A program made the position numbers and the translations under genes. Positions 1 through 12,883 of a stretch of 64,000 nt of DNA are shown in pieces. The notes below the pieces were generated by a model, which ran no database searches, was not told the origin of the DNA, and saw nothing but the letters and a program-made list of their open reading frames with translations. This DNA is from Amphiduros pacificus. Taxonomy: Eukaryota; Annelida; Polychaeta; Phyllodocida; Hesionidae. Location: the NCBI GenBank assembly GCA_949316495.1, contig OX439003.1, forward strand, positions 20,707,198 to 20,771,197. Reading direction: 5' to 3'. Each line of letters opens with the position of its first letter. Within the stretch, counting starts at the first letter, position 1.

Positions 1-78
1 ATCAATTGTTCTTCATATACCAACGATAGCATCCAAATATTCAAGACAATAACACCATCATCAGTTACATATATGATA

Positions 79-119
<41 letters not shown>

Positions 120-1799
120 ACTGAATTCTAATGAGATTATTGCTCAATTTTAACACGGCAATGTGCCCCAGTTTAAGATTGCACAACAAGGAGTAATCAC
201 CGGCTTGGGAGCACAAATATCACCGTGAAAACGTCCAAAAATTACTATAAAATTTATACTATCATTAACAAGACACTGTTACACACTCAACTAAAATTAA
301 ATTTGTATAATTTTGTGATGAATTTTTTAATACGATTTTAATACTTTTTGTGAGAATTCTAGTGTTCTGTACGTTAGAAATGATTTGCCTCCAAAAATGT
401 TTTATAAACTGCAAACATTTTCATTATATGTGAAGAGTCTTTGTAATTATAAATTGTGCAAAGTGATCTTGGTGGTTTTGAATTGTCAAAAATTACACGA
501 CTATTAATATTCTTATTAACCAAGCAAGTTCTTGTTAAATCATTTAATCAGATTCCAGCCAGATCCTATTTCAGCAAGCTCCAGTATAAATGTTCTCCCT
601 CAATGTTCAAACCTCATAGGCTTTCAGAGATTTGCACCAGATGGACGTAGCATTATATTAAGAATATATAATGGTACACATACATTTTGTGGAATATTAA
701 AGCATTTAAAGATGCAGTGATTATAGTGAACCACAAGAAAACTTAAAAATATACCCAATATATACCCGCTACCTTAAATATATACCCAATGGTTTAACTC
801 AGAGAATCTAAAATCAATCTGCCATGATTCATGCCATGTTTATCGTAATTATATTCATACACATGGAGTCCGTTCTGTAATTACTTGACATACCAGTCTT
901 GTGATAAAATGTCATGCTAACTCTTATATTGGATATGTATGATCTTATAAAATGCAGTGGTGGTGCTGAATGACCTTAGAGCCTTGAAGCAAAATCTAGT
1001 TTGGGTGACACCATTTTCTTTCTCTAATTCAATCATCTCCCCCTTTTTCATATCTGGTGTTTTAACTATTTCTAAACTATATTCACCGTATTATAGTCAC
1101 CGTTTCTAAGTTACAATTCATCGTTTGTGAAATATGAGTCCATATTTACAACTAATTTGTGCAAAGTCAAAGCTACATAATAGAACAAAACCTTTGTCCA
1201 ATTTATCATGATGGCAAAGAGTATCTAGCAATTCTTGATTTGTCTAGTAACGTCAAAAATGGTATGTGCATTTGGAAACTCTATATAATATATTAATGCG
1301 ATTTTATCATTTAAAAATAGCACACTTCTGCCGTGCAAACATGTCTTCTCGTTTATTTGAGAAACTATCACTCTATTTACATCACAGTTAGGACATTGTT
1401 AAGTAATATTGTTTATCCTAATTATTTGGCCCCTACATGATCTGATTTTGTAAGTTAATTAGAAGTGCACGTGACTAATGGATAATGATATTCTTTCTTT
1501 ATGACCTTAATCCAGCTTAAGTGGCGAGCACTTTAAAATGACATTCAACAAACTGGGCGTCTTTATCATACAAATACAGACTTACCGAACTTGTTTCCTA
1601 TAATGGCATAAACAAGAAGTTAATATGAAGGCTAATAACAAACTAACATAAACAAAATATTGCAGTGAAGCACTGAGAGTATCTCAAGCATACAATTTGC
1701 GTGGCAATTGAAAATCTTTCTGAATGCATATTTTCCGAACGTGTGTGTAAATGATTAACGTAAAATATTAATCATATTAATCATCTGAAATAAACATAC
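1..1799. other. No gene recognised; one AT microsatellite
   Basis: AT-rich sequence with an (AT)n tract at about 79-116. Two short plus-strand reading frames at 456-720 overlap in different frames and have no splice or family support. The last visible exon of the ankyrin gene ends at 1800 in an open phase, so at least one more exon must lie in or beyond this stretch; I could not identify it. Confidence 0.6.
83..116. repeat. (AT)n microsatellite
   Basis: Simple dinucleotide tract. Other tracts of the same kind lie at 5407-5449, 6838-6910, 7265-7366 and 48873-48901. Confidence 0.95.
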
Positions 1800-4700
1800 C
1801 CGTCTTAATGAGTTCTCTGACCCGAGAAGCATTGCAAGCGAATGCATTAATGGCCATCTCGTTGGTGTGAGCATATTTATTTAGCATCTTTATGATGTGA
1901 ATGTTGCCCGTTTCGTCTGCTACATCATAAAGTGACTTGTTGCGTTTTACATCTACCCGGCACCATGTGTTCAGAAGCCTTTCTGTCAAACCTAGGTCTT
2001 CTGTCTCCACTACAACATAAAGTGTCCGAAGCTGTAATTCTAAATAAATCTTATATATAATCGTTTCACCGTCATATTATCCAATTTATTGCAATACAAT
2101 ATTTGTTCTGGAATAAAATAGCGCAAACTAGAACATAAAGGTATTTGTCCAAGTGGAGCACTAGGAAGAAAACATTTTGGTTAAGCATATAGGTGATAAT
2201 CTCAAGATATAGGTGATAATCTCAAGATATAGGTGATAATCTCAAGATATGTCAAACTCTGATCTTTTTGTCTTCAAATATGATGATGCACACTCAACTG
2301 TGTTTACATATTATTGTTTAAAGCTGCTTGAGATATCTACATCTATATCGAATTTTCTCTCTCTCAGTTTGAATATTTTCTTCCAATCTAATATTAATTA
2401 CAAGAACATTTTTTGAATACCTGCATTCCATATGCCAGACTTGGCTGAGTTCTGTCCCTTCACCATGTGACATTTGTGACCTCTGTATGTGTGAATCACA
2501 CGGCAATTCTTTTTGTTTAAGATGCATGGATCCACTCCTGCAAGCAACGATGTGTAAATACCACAAATTAAATGTGGTAGAAGACGCATTCATCATTGTC
2601 GTAAGTGTTTCATTTTTGGAGACTTAGTTGCTAAATTTAAGCCTATTCCTCTTTTCTATCCACTGTTCTTTTACTATTGGTGTTTTCTTATAGTCACGTA
2701 CATTACAGTCATGCACACACATTTGGTCATGATATCGATAACATATTCAATATAATTTCACTTTTGAATACATGACTGTGAAACTTTGCCATATGATATT
2801 GTCATTTCTCAACAACATTAAATCATAAATAGATAAATAAATAAGTATAACAAAAAATAAATAAATAAGTATAACAAAAAATAAACATTTGTATAAAAAT
2901 TGATCTCTTACCTATTCTAATGAAGTGTTCACAGAGACCTTCTGTTTTGGGTTTGAGGCAGGCAAGATGGAGACAAGTATTTCCATGCGTATTTTGGCCA
3001 TTCACATTGATGTTTTTCACAGCTAGTTTGTATATGATTGGAATAAGAGGTGTGAATGTGGCACACTTGTCCCACACTTTACAGGCTTGATTCGCAATGT
3101 GATGGAGATAGGTACTTCTATCATTGGTAGATCTTATCGATACTTCCTCATCGCTTAAATTGTCCAGAAGATGAAGTGCCTCGAACAAAGAAGCCTTGCT
3201 TCCCTCCTTGATCAATAGATACAACGGTGAACTCTCGAACTCCATGTTTTCCTTTGCTTTATAAAAGTCAGCGACTGAAATATGATAAGTATATGTTTAC
3301 AGTTGCATGGCACGTTTGCATGGTGGTTACATACATAGAGGATTAGATCAGTCAGGGATATTAACACAGTCACGCTGCTGTACGTTCAGAAAGGCCACTA
3401 CAGTAGGCACGTCTTGAGGTTTTAAGTTCTAAACATTTTCTTCATAAGTAATATATAGACACTTTAAAAAAAATAGAGAGACTTTCTTATTTGTAATATA
3501 CATGTGAGTTCCATTATCTGAATTTTCTTTTTGTTCATTTGAGACTTGTAAATTATAGTTGGGGATTAAGGGGATAATTCCTTCTTTGTAGAGTATTAGA
3601 GAGATCACATCCGATTACACCTAAGTAGTATAGGCTGTCTGGTTGTCTTATCTTGGTAATATTAAACTCCAAAGTATAAGAACATATCAGATGATCATAA
3701 TATACACGAGGAATGATCAAAAGCAAACCCTGTACTAATCCACTTCACTCTATGTTTATTTGCGTTCCTTTATGGACATTGTGGAACAAAATTACGGGCA
3801 CCCTCAAATCACTACCTTGTGTTGCCATATTAAAGAATCAATATGCATTTGTCCAAATAAAAACCTCTGAGAGATCGATATGGTCGCCAATTTGGAGGAA
3901 ATAAGTCACATTAGAGGTTGGAGAGTGCTCCTTGACAACCACAACTCCACCACATGGCTTCCTTGGCAACACCTCAGCCATAAAGAGACCAACACAGCTC
4001 TCGTGTTTGTGTATGAGGCCGAGCGGTTGCAGTCAACACGACACCGCTTTCGGTCAACCATAACTTAGTTATTCAGCCCACGGATCCGTCGCTAATAAAT
4101 ATGTATAATCGAGAAATTAAATCTCATAAATAATTCATCATACATTCATAAAATTGAGTCACTTTTGAATATTTTATTGACTGAGAGACAAGAAGTACGT
4201 ATTTGGTTGTGTGACATTTATATTAAGTATAGGTATGTCCATGTATGAGATTCAGATTCAATTTAAAATGGAATTTTGTCTCACTGATTTAGTGTTTAGA
4301 TTGGTTGTCTATTTCCATCAATTCGCAGATAAAACCAGTTTAATATTAACATCACTCAATAACGAAGTAGTTAAATCTTTGTTTACCCTCTTTAATTTGC
4401 TTTCATCAAATACACGTAGATATAATATTTTTGAAAGAGACAAGACAAAGAAAGGTTTGAAAATTATAATATATAGGCTTAAAATTATAATATATAGACA
4501 CCCATTGTAAGATAAACAAAAATGATGATTCCTCGTTAAGTACTCTAATGTCTACATGTCCCTGTATGTGCATAATAATCTTACCTTTTCAGATGTACAC
4601 AGCTCATAACAGAGGTTAAGTCCACATTTGAGTGATATGCGTGTTTCTAAGGCTGGAGTGTCCTGTACACATGTGTTAGTTACACTCGGAGAAAACGTCG

Positions 4701-4809
4701 CCAAGATTAATGAGTTAAGCTTTGTGATCAATGTTATGATGTGATCGGTCCCAGAATCCCCGGCTTCAGGATGTGTGCGATATCGATTGTCAACTCTGGC
4801 CCCAATCAT
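1800..4809 (-). CDS. Ankyrin-repeat protein gene, partial, four exons seen
   Basis: Exons in transcript order: 4585-4809 (tentative, ATG at 4809), 2912-3274, 2421-2537, 1800-2009. The last three join in phase 1 with clear AG acceptors and GT donors. They encode ankyrin-like helices: the block HGNTCLHLACLKPKTEGLCE runs across the exon ending at 2912 into GVDPCILNKKN of the next, and SLYDVADETGNIHIIKMLNK lies in the exon at 1800-2009. The exon at 4585-4809 ends in phase 0 but the next accepts only phase 1, so either an exon between them was missed or 4585-4809 belongs to something else. The 3' end is not in the recognised exons. Ankyrin repeats bind proteins, but no partner or pathway can be named. 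The family is uncertain: it could be any stand-alone ankyrin protein or the tail of a larger one. Confidence 0.6.
2188..2250. repeat. Short tandem repeat, 20-bp unit, 3 copies
   Basis: Three near-perfect copies of ataggtgataatctcaagat in the intron between exons 2421-2537 and 1800-2009 of the ankyrin gene. Confidence 0.9.
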
Positions 4810-5414
4810 TCATTATGGATCTGTTGAATATGTGAAAATACACTACAGACGACTGAAACCGACGCTGATTACAAATGGTTCTGGGCAGTGTCATTGTATC
4901 CTTGTGAGATTAGGTCGAACCTCGAGAAGGGACTGATGGGGTCTCAGATTAAGAGTTTACTTTGCTGGAGGCACTGGTGGGGAAATTACCTCGCCACTGA
5001 TCTGTCAATGTTTTAACAACAAAACAAATATCAAAATTTGCCTTTGTACTTTACTAAAAGATTTTGTGTCTATATGCCAAATAAAATATCATTTTGTTTT
5101 ATGTATGTGGATATCAAAAAGCGTGTTATGTCTAGTCACCTTTCGGCGCCCACTGTGCAAATAAATATTGAGCTATTTGATCATATTCAGGTGGCAAGCC
5201 GAGGCCCATTGAACAGCTTTAAGAATGGTATAACGAGATCCAATCTGATTATAACTGAGAATGCTAATGCACCAGGGTATTAGATGAGATTATGGAATAC
5301 ACTCAGGATTAGTTATCTCAAGACTCCTGGCGGTAATGGAGTTGTAATCCACTGTGGTTGAGGAACACAGCTGCAAATATTCATTGTCCTTAAAGTGAAG
5401 TCTCAATATGTATG

Positions 5415-5451
<37 letters not shown>

Positions 5452-5755
5452 CTTATCTCTATAAATGGATATAACCTCCTAATTCTGATGGTTAATGTAA
5501 ACTTAATATTACTCAGATTTATATAAATTAAAGTAAAGTAAGAAATATTACAGATCTCATGGTCAGATGCACATGGATAGAAAGTAAACTGGAACTGAAT
5601 AGAAAGTACTTTCCGTATATATTTAAGCCACCTGTGACACTGGACCTTTTTATTATTCTTAATTCATTAAAGAAAATATCAACTTGATTTGTCGAAACTT
5701 AAAGTAACTTTAAAATGATAATAAATCTAACAGGAACTGCAAGACCTATACCTTT
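4810..5755. other. No gene recognised; AT microsatellite at 5407-5449
   Basis: Sequence upstream of the tentative first ankyrin exon. It holds a (TA)n tract at about 5407-5449. A plus-strand frame at 5038-5283 has no recognisable domain and no convincing splice sites. Confidence 0.5.
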
Positions 5756-6096
5756 GTGATGGTGAAGGGGGTAATTATGCATGCATATGATGGTGAAGGG
5801 GGTAATTATGCATGCATATGATGGTGAAGGGGGTAATTATGCATGCATATGATGGTGAAGGGGGTAATTATGCATGCATATGATGGTGAAGGGGGTAATT
5901 ATGCATGCATATGATGGTGAAGGGGGTAATTATGCATGCATATGATGGTGAAGGGGGTAATTATGCATGCATATGATGGTGAAGGGGGTAATTATGCATG
6001 CATATGATGGTGAAGGGGGTAATTATGCATGCATATGATGGTGAAGGCGGTAATTATTCATGCATATGATGGTGAAGGCGGTAATTATGGATGCAT
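5756..6096. repeat. Minisatellite, 31-bp unit, about 11 copies
   Basis: Near-identical 31-bp units (core ggtgaagggggtaattatgc) with only a few substitutions at the right end. Low divergence suggests recent expansion or strong homogenisation. No exon boundary was recognised next to it. Confidence 0.95.
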
Positions 6097-6639
6097 ATAC
6101 ATATAAAATGCCACATGGACCTTATTATTTCGCTTGTGAAATAAGATTTGCTCAATGACAGAGAAAGTGCACAAGTCCTTCACATTTGTCAGCTTAAGCG
6201 ATGCCAATAATAACATCAAGCTATTAGCAAACCAATCTAATACTAACACATGAAGCGTATCAAGATATACATTTGCCATGTAATGGAATCAATGTTACTG
6301 TTTAACATCTTATTATCAATTTAATTGGTCTTTTAGATTAACACGTAAGACTACTTCCCACAGATCATGAGGAACACAAACTTATCTTAACCTCCTTGCC
6401 AATCGCTATTATCTATGATTAATTTTATAAGGGTGCAGTTCTTGTTCCGGTAAAGTTTTACAGTTCCGGTGTGCAGTTTTAATGGGAGAAAGAGCAATAT
6501 GGAGATTGCCAATTGGACATCAGACTGTATTGTTAATGTAATGCTAGAATGAATATTGTCACTGATGACAATAAATGGCTCAGATTCTGTCAATGCCCAC
6601 ATCCATTTAAGGTAAATTAGCATGTGTGAAATTGTCCTG

Positions 6640-6640
<1 letters not shown>
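6097..6640. other. No gene recognised
   Basis: Two minus-strand frames of 64 and 78 codons (6085-6279, 6387-6623) lack any recognisable domain, and their edges do not give convincing splice sites. Treated as non-coding. Confidence 0.4.
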
Positions 6641-7720
<1,080 letters not shown>

Positions 7721-8138
7721 AGATGGAAGATACCCTCAACTCAAGTAATCTTTGTTTAAATATTCCTGAATTGCGCAATAATCCTGATTCATATTTTGTA
7801 AATCGTTATTTTGGTATGTAACTCTTAGAGCAATAATAAATATATGTAATAATGTGGACTATACTGTAACAAATTGCATATATATCTATCAGAGGCGACA
7901 AGGGCTGGTGCGTATACGTCAGAGATTTCTGTGTTTGCTGAAGATGCGTTTGATTATGAAGATCTAATGTGACGTAGGCGACCTTTGTTTCTGAGCAGAT
8001 TTGCAAACTGCTGAAAGAAGGAAATGCGCATTTTTCGGAGCGCCACTATTCCAAAATTCGCTATGCGAGAGTACAGATTAAATCCGGCTTCAATGAAGAT
8101 GCCGGCCAGCAAGGTATGTTTCGAGTCAATGTTTTGTG

Positions 8139-9590
8139 CATTTACGTGTCCATCGGACGTGTAATTTGATAATTCTGGCTGTGCGATGTGAAATCTCCTC
8201 ATCCTGGACGTTTGGACACGTTTTCACTCGAGTAGTAAAGGTTGTAGTTAAAAAATGGAGGAAGGAAGGAAATGCCATAGTTGTATATTTGGATGATGGA
8301 ATAGGAGTCCATTTTGGGGATTTTGAAGGTTCAATGATATATTAAAATCATGTAAGATCTGATTTAAAAGATTCTGGTTTTTTGGAGAATGAGCCAAAAT
8401 CAAGTTGGATGCCTGAGATGAAAAAGATATGGTGTGGATTTTACTTTGATTCAAGATGCATGCAAGCATCCGTTCCAAAGAAAAAGGTAGACAATTTGAT
8501 TAAAAACATACAATTTGTGATTAAGCACAAGAGAGCAACAGCTCGTACATTGGCATCTGTAATTGGAAAAATCACGGCTATGCACATTGCATTCGAAGAT
8601 GTGGTGTTTTTAATGACTAAGTATTGTCAAATTCAGATAGCAGAGGCTTTGTCCTGGGATGTGTACATGAGAATTGGCGATATCCAATTAGCAGAATTGG
8701 GTTTTTGGCTGGAAAATATAGAGTGTATGAAGAGCGTGGATTTAGTAAAAAGATATAGTTATACAACGATTGTATACAGTGATGCCAGCGCTACTCAGGC
8801 TGGGGCTTATATCAAAGATGTAAAAGGTTCAGAGTTCATTTACAAATGGTCAGAAATGGAAGCCAAGCAATCATCAACATGGAGAGAGTTAAAGGCATTA
8901 CAAATGGCTTTGTTCTCATATGGTGAAAAGATAAGTGGAAGAAATGTCAGATGGTTCACTGATGCCAAAAATGTGGAAACTATTGTATCCAGAGGAAGTA
9001 TGAAGGTTGGTTTGTCAGGAATAGCAGTGGCGATATTCAAATATTGCATAGAAAATGATATAAACCTGAAGGTTGAATGGATTCCAAGAGAATGTAATGA
9101 ACAGGCAGATTATCTAAGCAAAATTCTTGATTTGGATGATTGGACAGTACAAGAAAACATAGTAAAGTTTGCAGAGAGCAGATATGGGAAATTTACATGT
9201 GATTTGTTTGCTGATCATAGAAACTGTGTGTGCAATAAATTTTATTCTAAGTATTGGTGTCCAAGAACATCAGGGATAGATGCATTTGCACAATGCTGGT
9301 CATATGATTTCTGCTGGATAGTGCCTCCTATACAAGACATATTGATGGTTATTAGAAAAATGAGGAGAGATCATGCAAAAGGAGTAATGATATGTCCAAA
9401 ATGGATGTCAGCTCCATTTTGGATTGAATTATGTCCAAATGGGATATACATAAATGAGATAAAAGATTTGATTGAATATCATAAACCTACTCACATGTTC
9501 TCTGGAGGTACACAGAAGGATTCAATATTTGCCAAGGAGGCATTTAACAGCAATGTACTGCTATTGTTATTGGATTTCACAACATGGTGA
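8139..9590 (+). CDS. Retroelement reverse transcriptase (end) and RNase H
   Basis: Pol-type fragment of the retroelement. The YLDDG motif near 8290 marks the reverse-transcriptase active site. The frame from 8382 carries an RNase H fold with VYSDASATQAG, WRELKAL, WFTDAKN and NEQADYLSK, in the order expected for its acidic residues. About 140 residues follow, rich in Cys and Trp, which resemble the conserved tail found after RNase H in DIRS-order elements. Described as part of a fossil element only. Confidence 0.75.
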
Positions 9591-9674
9591 GTTATAAATA
9601 CGTAATTACGATATGATTAATTATTGAAAATATGATGAGATGGATAAATATAAATTGATTGTTTTGAGAGGTTT

Positions 9675-10295
9675 TACATGTATGAGTTTGGAAACAGCAT
9701 GGGCTGGCTCACACGGGTGAGTTGAAAAACAGCAGAGGCTGGTTCACATGGGTGAGTTAAAAACAGTAGAGGATGGTTCACAGAGATGAGTTTGGAAACA
9801 GCAGAGGCTGGCTCACATGGGTGAGTTTAGAAACAGCAGAGGCTGGCTCACATGGATGAGTTTGGAAACAGCAGAGGCTGGCTCACATGGGTGAGTTTGG
9901 AAACAGCAGAGGCTGGCTCACATGGGTGAGTTGGAAAACAGCAAGGCTGGCTCACATGGGTGAGTTGAAAAACAGCAAGGCTGGCTCACATGGGTGAGTT
10001 TAGATACAGCAGAGGCTTGCTCGCATGGGTGAGTTGGAAAACAGCAGAGGCTGGCTCACATGGGTGAGTTGGAAAACAGCAGAGGATGGCTCACATGGGT
10101 GAGTTTGGAAACAGCAGACGCTGGCTCACATGGGTGAGTTGGAAAACAGCAGAGGCTGGTTTATATAATGAGTTTGGAAACAGCACAGGCTGGCTCACAT
10201 GGATGAGTTGAAAAACAGCAGAGGCTAGTTTATATGATGAGTTTGGAAACAGCAGAGGCTGACTCACATGGGTGAGTTAATAAACAGCATGAGCT
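9675..10295 (+). repeat. Minisatellite inside the retroelement, about 36-bp unit
   Basis: About 17 units of 33-37 bp lie between the RNase H and recombinase frames. Most units contain gaaacag followed by cagaggctggctcacatggg and gtgagtt. On the plus strand each unit therefore carries an AG and the consensus donor TGG|gtgagt about 20 bp apart. Confidence 0.95.
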
Positions 10296-10575
10296 GGTTA
10301 ATATTATCATAAATGGATAAATGTAAAAGTAAATTTTCATGGAAGAGTCGGATTTATTATTATGAATATTAAAAGGTTAAGCTTGGATATCATTAGTTGT
10401 CTCTCATGACTGAGTTCGGATATAACATAGCACAGCTGAACCATTGGAGTATGGATATTGCAAGTACATATATTTTGGAACAAAATCTATACAAGGTTAT
10501 TGGGATTGTGAATGTATGAATTTGATAAAAAATAGTAGTATAATAAGCTAGATATAAGAATATTAGATCAGATTA

Positions 10576-11619
10576 ATGCTTGTTGTACAATATGTTTCAG
10601 AGTGGGTGAAACCACGGATAGGAATATGGCAAAAGAAAACAGAGTTGAAAAGTGATGAATTGAAAGAACTATCCAAAGGTTTACCAACAGTTTTTGCACA
10701 TGCAGCTGCAGACTCTACAACAAGGCAATACATGTATGGGTTTCAGAGATGGAAAAGATGGGCCAATAATTTTGAGGAAGTGAAAGATTTACCAGCTGAC
10801 TCTTATCACATAGCATTATATTTGCTATCTTTGATACAATCGGCTCATTCTAGTTCTGTCATAGACTGTGCAAGATTCAGCATTGCTTGGGGACACAAAA
10901 TGGCTGCTTTTGAGGATCCAACATTGGACATTTGTGTGAAAAATGTTGCAGAATATGCAAAGAGGTTATTTGCGGGAGGAAAGGTCAAAAGAGACATTGT
11001 GACATCAGATATGATAAAAAAGTGTGTGGAAATTTCAAATTTGTATTCACTTAGAGATTTAAGAAGTGTGTGCATTGTTATTCTCTGTTTTGCAGGATTT
11101 TTGAGATATGATGAAATGAAAAATCTGAGAGTGGAAGACATTGAGTTCAAACAATATTACATGTCAGTGTTTATAGAAAGCAGTAAGACTGATCAATATA
11201 GAGACGGTGCCAGGATTATAATAGCTAAATCAGGATTAGATACTTGCCCTTATGATATGTTGAAAAGGTATATGAGATATGCAGGTCTAGAAGAAAAAGG
11301 TAAAGAAAACAGGTATTTATTTGGAGGAATAACAGCAAAGAAAGATGGTTCATATCAGCTGAGAAAGAAACACAAGGCAATGTCTTATACTTGTGCCAGA
11401 GAATTAGTATTGAAATTGTTCAAGAAGGCTGGTTTCGGAAAACTGAGGCTTGGTATGCATTCTATGCGGGCAGGCGGAGCAAGTGCTGCCGCGAATGCAG
11501 GGGTAAAGGATCGGCTGTTCAAGAGGCATGGCCGATGGGTGTCCGAGAAAGCAAAAGATGGTTATATTAAAGATGATTTGAATGAATTATTGTCTGTACC
11601 TAAGTGTTTAGGCATATAG
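10576..11619 (+). CDS. Tyrosine recombinase of the retroelement
   Basis: A 347-residue frame with the tyrosine-recombinase hallmarks: an Arg in CFAGFLRYDEMKNL, HSMRAGGAS (H-x-x-R box), HGRW, and a Tyr in KDGYIKDD. An N-terminal core-binding (SAM-like) region precedes the catalytic part (TTRQYMYGFQRWKRW). In Ngaro/PAT/DIRS elements this enzyme integrates the circular cDNA copy instead of a DDE integrase. It is separated from the RNase H frame by a minisatellite. Its GC content and AT-rich codon use match the flanking DNA. Part of a fossil element. Confidence 0.85.
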   Translation: MLVVQYVSEWVKPRIGIWQKKTELKSDELKELSKGLPTVFAHAAADSTTRQYMYGFQRWKRWANNFEEVKDLPADSYHIALYLLSLIQSAHSSSVIDCARFSIAWGHKMAAFEDPTLDICVKNVAEYAKRLFAGGKVKRDIVTSDMIKKCVEISNLYSLRDLRSVCIVILCFAGFLRYDEMKNLRVEDIEFKQYYMSVFIESSKTDQYRDGARIIIAKSGLDTCPYDMLKRYMRYAGLEEKGKENRYLFGGITAKKDGSYQLRKKHKAMSYTCARELVLKLFKKAGFGKLRLGMHSMRAGGASAAANAGVKDRLFKRHGRWVSEKAKDGYIKDDLNELLSVPKCLGI

Positions 11620-12033
11620 AATACCAACAAAAGTTGGTCTTGGAGAAATTGCTAAGATTACATTTATATAATGGATAAAAGAATAATGAATAAAATATTA
11701 TGTTAGATGGATTAAGGCTGATACTGAACGTATCTTGATTGATCGTAATTATATATATAAGAAGAATGTGATTTAGATGTTATTATATGTATCGTCATAA
11801 ATTTGAATTATGTTAGATGGATTAAGAATATATTAAATGTTTAATCATATAGATGGATTAAGGGTAATGAAGTTGATATTAAAAAATTGAGTAAGATTTT
11901 CAATATTGATTTTTATGATGAATATGAAATCATAAATTGGAAGATAAATTGAATTATAAATAATAAAATTGGTTAGATACTATCAGTAACAATATATTGT
12001 TTATGTTATTGTATCTGCCCGTTTTTTTATCTC

Positions 12034-12137
12034 GGTGGTGTAGCTAGCTCGCTCACAACAACATACTATTGTGTTTGGTTGGTGTTTGGGGATGAGTCGG
12101 GTGGGGAGAGTGACGAAGGATCATAGATCAAATATAA
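12034..12137 (+). repeat. Split direct repeat, copy B1
   Basis: A 104-bp block (begins ggtggtgtagctagctcgct) identical to 12780-12883. Its place downstream of the recombinase fits the internal B1 repeat of Ngaro/PAT elements. Confidence 0.9.
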
Positions 12138-12779
12138 ATGTGTTTATATTCGGTTGAGTGAAACGAATTAGAATATAAAATAGGTTATATTTGGATATGC
12201 TGGTGGTGAGCTGTTGGCAGGAGGGACAGCTGAGTTGTTATGTCACAGGGTCATGTTCTGTGCTTAGTTGGGAGGTAAGAGATTTGTGTCATTCTCAGTT
12301 AGCTATCCACCAAGGTCAGGCTACTTTCCTGTTATTTTAATTTTTTTTTTTTTAAATCCCGAGAATATGGAATGTTTGTAACTCCATTGAGGCAAATATT
12401 TTATGGTATAGATGCTCAGGCTCGGTGCACCTCCTCTTTTTTCCTATAGGTTTTTGAGGTTGGGTGGCTCATAGCATCTATGCCCAGATGGAACAGGAAG
12501 GTGGTTGCCACAGATGTATTGTTTGATTTTGTAATGTTATATATTGGATAAAAAATATATATTTACATATAATGGAAATGAATAAGATATTTTAATATAA
12601 TGGTTATTTACAGATATGTTTAGGTACTACTTTGGGTTTGGTTGTGGATTTGGCTATGTTTGGCTTTCATTATATATTCAGTATATTTTGGCTTTCATTA
12701 TATTTGGAATATTTTGCTTATTTTGGCTTACGTTTCGGACTTTTGTATCTGCCTTATAAGATGATGTTTTGGAATAAAT

Positions 12780-12883
12780 GGTGGTGTAGCTAGCTCGCTC
12801 ACAACAACATACTATTGTGTTTGGTTGGTGTTTGGGGATGAGTCGGGTGGGGAGAGTGACGAAGGATCATAGATCAAATATAA
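12780..12883 (+). repeat. Split direct repeat, copy B2; right end of the retroelement
   Basis: Identical to 12034-12137 over 104 bp. Sequence similarity stops abruptly at 12884, which is taken as the right boundary of the element. Confidence 0.85.

Larger units (their letters stand above)
8139..12883 (+). mobile_element. Ngaro/PAT-like tyrosine-recombinase retroelement, incomplete
   Basis: From left to right: the end of a reverse transcriptase with a YLDDG active site, RNase H (8382-9590), a minisatellite (9675-10295), a tyrosine recombinase (10576-11619), then a 104-bp repeat at 12034-12137 and its identical copy at 12780-12883 with about 640 bp between them. This B1-A2-B2 order is the split direct repeat typical of Ngaro and PAT elements in the DIRS order, rather than the inverted repeats of DIRS1. 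The identity of the two repeats points to a recent insertion. The upstream end with gag and the matching A1 repeat was not recognised, so this is a broken fossil copy; the recombinase frame looks whole. It lies between the ankyrin gene and the 3' end of the NACHT-TPR gene. Confidence 0.8.

Noticed and set aside
165-235. Possible last ankyrin exon near the left edge
   Set aside because: The frame would fit the incoming phase and ends in a stop, but there is no AG acceptor at the required place.
3880-4068. Frames on both strands as the missing ankyrin exon
   Set aside because: The minus-strand reading is Trp/Cys-rich and unlike ankyrin repeats, and no acceptor/donor pair gives the needed phase.
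7954-8202. Minus-strand frame of 82 codons with several CpGs
   Set aside because: No domain, no splice signals tying it to either neighbouring gene, and it overlaps the left edge of the retroelement.
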